A DNA stretch of 7,578 nt from Alphaproteobacteria bacterium (GTDB lineage Bacteria; Pseudomonadota; Alphaproteobacteria; JAJFFI01). Below the pieces are notes generated by a model. That model saw only the letters and a list, made by a program, of their open reading frames with translations, was not told where the DNA came from and did no database searches. The stretch spans positions 1-7,578 of the forward strand of contig JAJFFI010000172.1 of assembly GCA_021776755.1 (NCBI GenBank), written 5' to 3'. The first letter of the stretch is position 1. Each line of letters opens with the position of its first letter. A program made the translations under genes and the position numbers. Of the stretch, positions 6,943 through 7,578 are shown piece after piece.

Positions 6943-7578
6943 TTAGCTGGGACCGTCGGCGCCCGGCTCAAGGCGCTGCCGGGCTTCGGCTTCCTTCGCC
7001 CGCTGCTCGGCGATCACCACTGAATCGGTCTTGAAGAAATACTTGCCCGCCTTCAGCAGCTTGCCAGGATCGGTCGGCACGCCGTTCACCAACACCTCGT
7101 AGTGCAAGTGCGGGCCAGTGCTGCGCCCGGTCGAGCCCATTTTCGCGATCTCCTCGCGGAAGATGACCTGGTCACCCTTCTCGACAAGGAGTTTGTCGAG
7201 GTGCCCATAACGCGTCCGGACGCCGAAGCCGTGATCGATCTCGATCATACGGCCGTAGAGACCGTTCCAGCCGGCGAACACCACCTCACCCGGGCCGGGC
7301 GAGAAAATCGGGGTGCCGGTCTTGTTGGCGAGATCGAGGCCGCGGTGACGGCCGACGCGCTTGTAGAACGGGTCGCTCCGCGGGCCGAAGGTGCTGGTCA
7401 TGCGATAATGGTCGACCGGCGAGGCAAGCGGCAGCGCCTTGAGCAGGTCGCGCATGCGCTGCTGCTGCACCATGCGCTGCTCAAGGTCCTCTGCCTTGAT
7501 CTGCAGGGGCGCGATCTTGGCACGCTGGCTCGCGGCGACGAACGGGCCGCCGCGGCCGAACCCGCTGGCCGAAATGCT
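6943..7578 (-). CDS. M23 family (LytM/NlpD-type) metallopeptidase, 5' end outside the window
   Basis: The C-terminal 211 residues of a zinc peptidase or peptidoglycan-remodelling protein of family M23 are visible. The frame stays open through the right window edge, so the true start is beyond 7578; the internal ATG at 7473 is not the start. In visible numbering, residues about 1-50 include GGPFVAA and a helical, coiled-coil-like stretch, then LPLASPV leads into the catalytic domain. Zinc and active-site residues are His78 and Asp82 (HRGLD), His126 (YGHL) and His157/His159 (PHLHYE), with the GSTGRSTG loop at about 148-155. All are intact, so it looks active, unlike degenerate EnvC/NlpD activators. 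The layout matches alphaproteobacterial periplasmic M23 proteins that have an N-terminal membrane anchor and coiled coil, which would lie in the missing part. It cleaves, or is predicted to cleave, peptide cross-links in peptidoglycan. It converges with the glycosyltransferase gene. Confidence 0.93.
   Translation of the reverse strand, partial: SISASGFGRGGPFVAASQRAKIAPLQIKAEDLEQRMVQQQRMRDLLKALPLASPVDHYRMTSTFGPRSDPFYKRVGRHRGLDLANKTGTPIFSPGPGEVVFAGWNGLYGRMIEIDHGFGVRTRYGHLDKLLVEKGDQVIFREEIAKMGSTGRSTGPHLHYEVLVNGVPTDPGKLLKAGKYFFKTDSVVIAEQRAKEAEARQRLEPGADGPS

Noticed and set aside
6943..7473. M23 gene taken as complete from the ATG at 7473
   Set aside because: The frame continues without a stop to the window end, and the upstream residues (including GGPFVAA) fit the family, so the gene is cut by the window edge.

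Overview
The window looks like the chromosome of a GC-rich alphaproteobacterium, perhaps near Rhodospirillales or Rhizobiales. This rests on GC-rich coding (a sample stretch, 1921-1980, is 44/60 GC), the lipid A-type genes of a Gram-negative outer membrane, and the style of the M23 peptidase and GT39 proteins. I cannot place it to genus from sequence alone.

Left part (1-1002): a complete plus-strand gene for a serine alpha/beta-hydrolase lipoprotein, with lipobox, GVSMG nucleophile elbow, Asp and His all present. Next (about 1003-1700) comes an AT-rich patch. It holds one small minus-strand gene for a secreted, 8-cysteine, strongly basic protein of unknown function. Upstream of that gene lies a perfect tandem pair of a 19-bp unit. 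The patch ends at a complete tRNA-Arg(CCG) gene.

Middle (about 1865-6853): four plus-strand genes that read as one envelope-lipid block. They are an LpxD-type N-acyltransferase with an internal insertion, a dedicated-looking acyl carrier protein, a FabF-type beta-ketoacyl-ACP synthase with an intact Cys-His-His/Lys active site, and a GT39/ArnT-like membrane glycosyltransferase with a beta-rich C-terminal domain. The usual lpxD neighbours (bamA, fabZ, lpxA) are absent. The inferred logic is that the synthase and ACP make a special acyl chain, the LpxD-like enzyme puts it on an amino sugar, and the glycosyltransferase decorates the lipid from the periplasmic face. This is the most interesting system in the window, but it is inferred from gene order.

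Right end: a strong hairpin and T-tract terminator (6876-6904) separates the block from a convergent minus-strand M23 peptidase gene. That gene's 5' part runs off the window and its catalytic residues are intact. No CRISPR array, insertion sequence, integrase or phage gene is visible.
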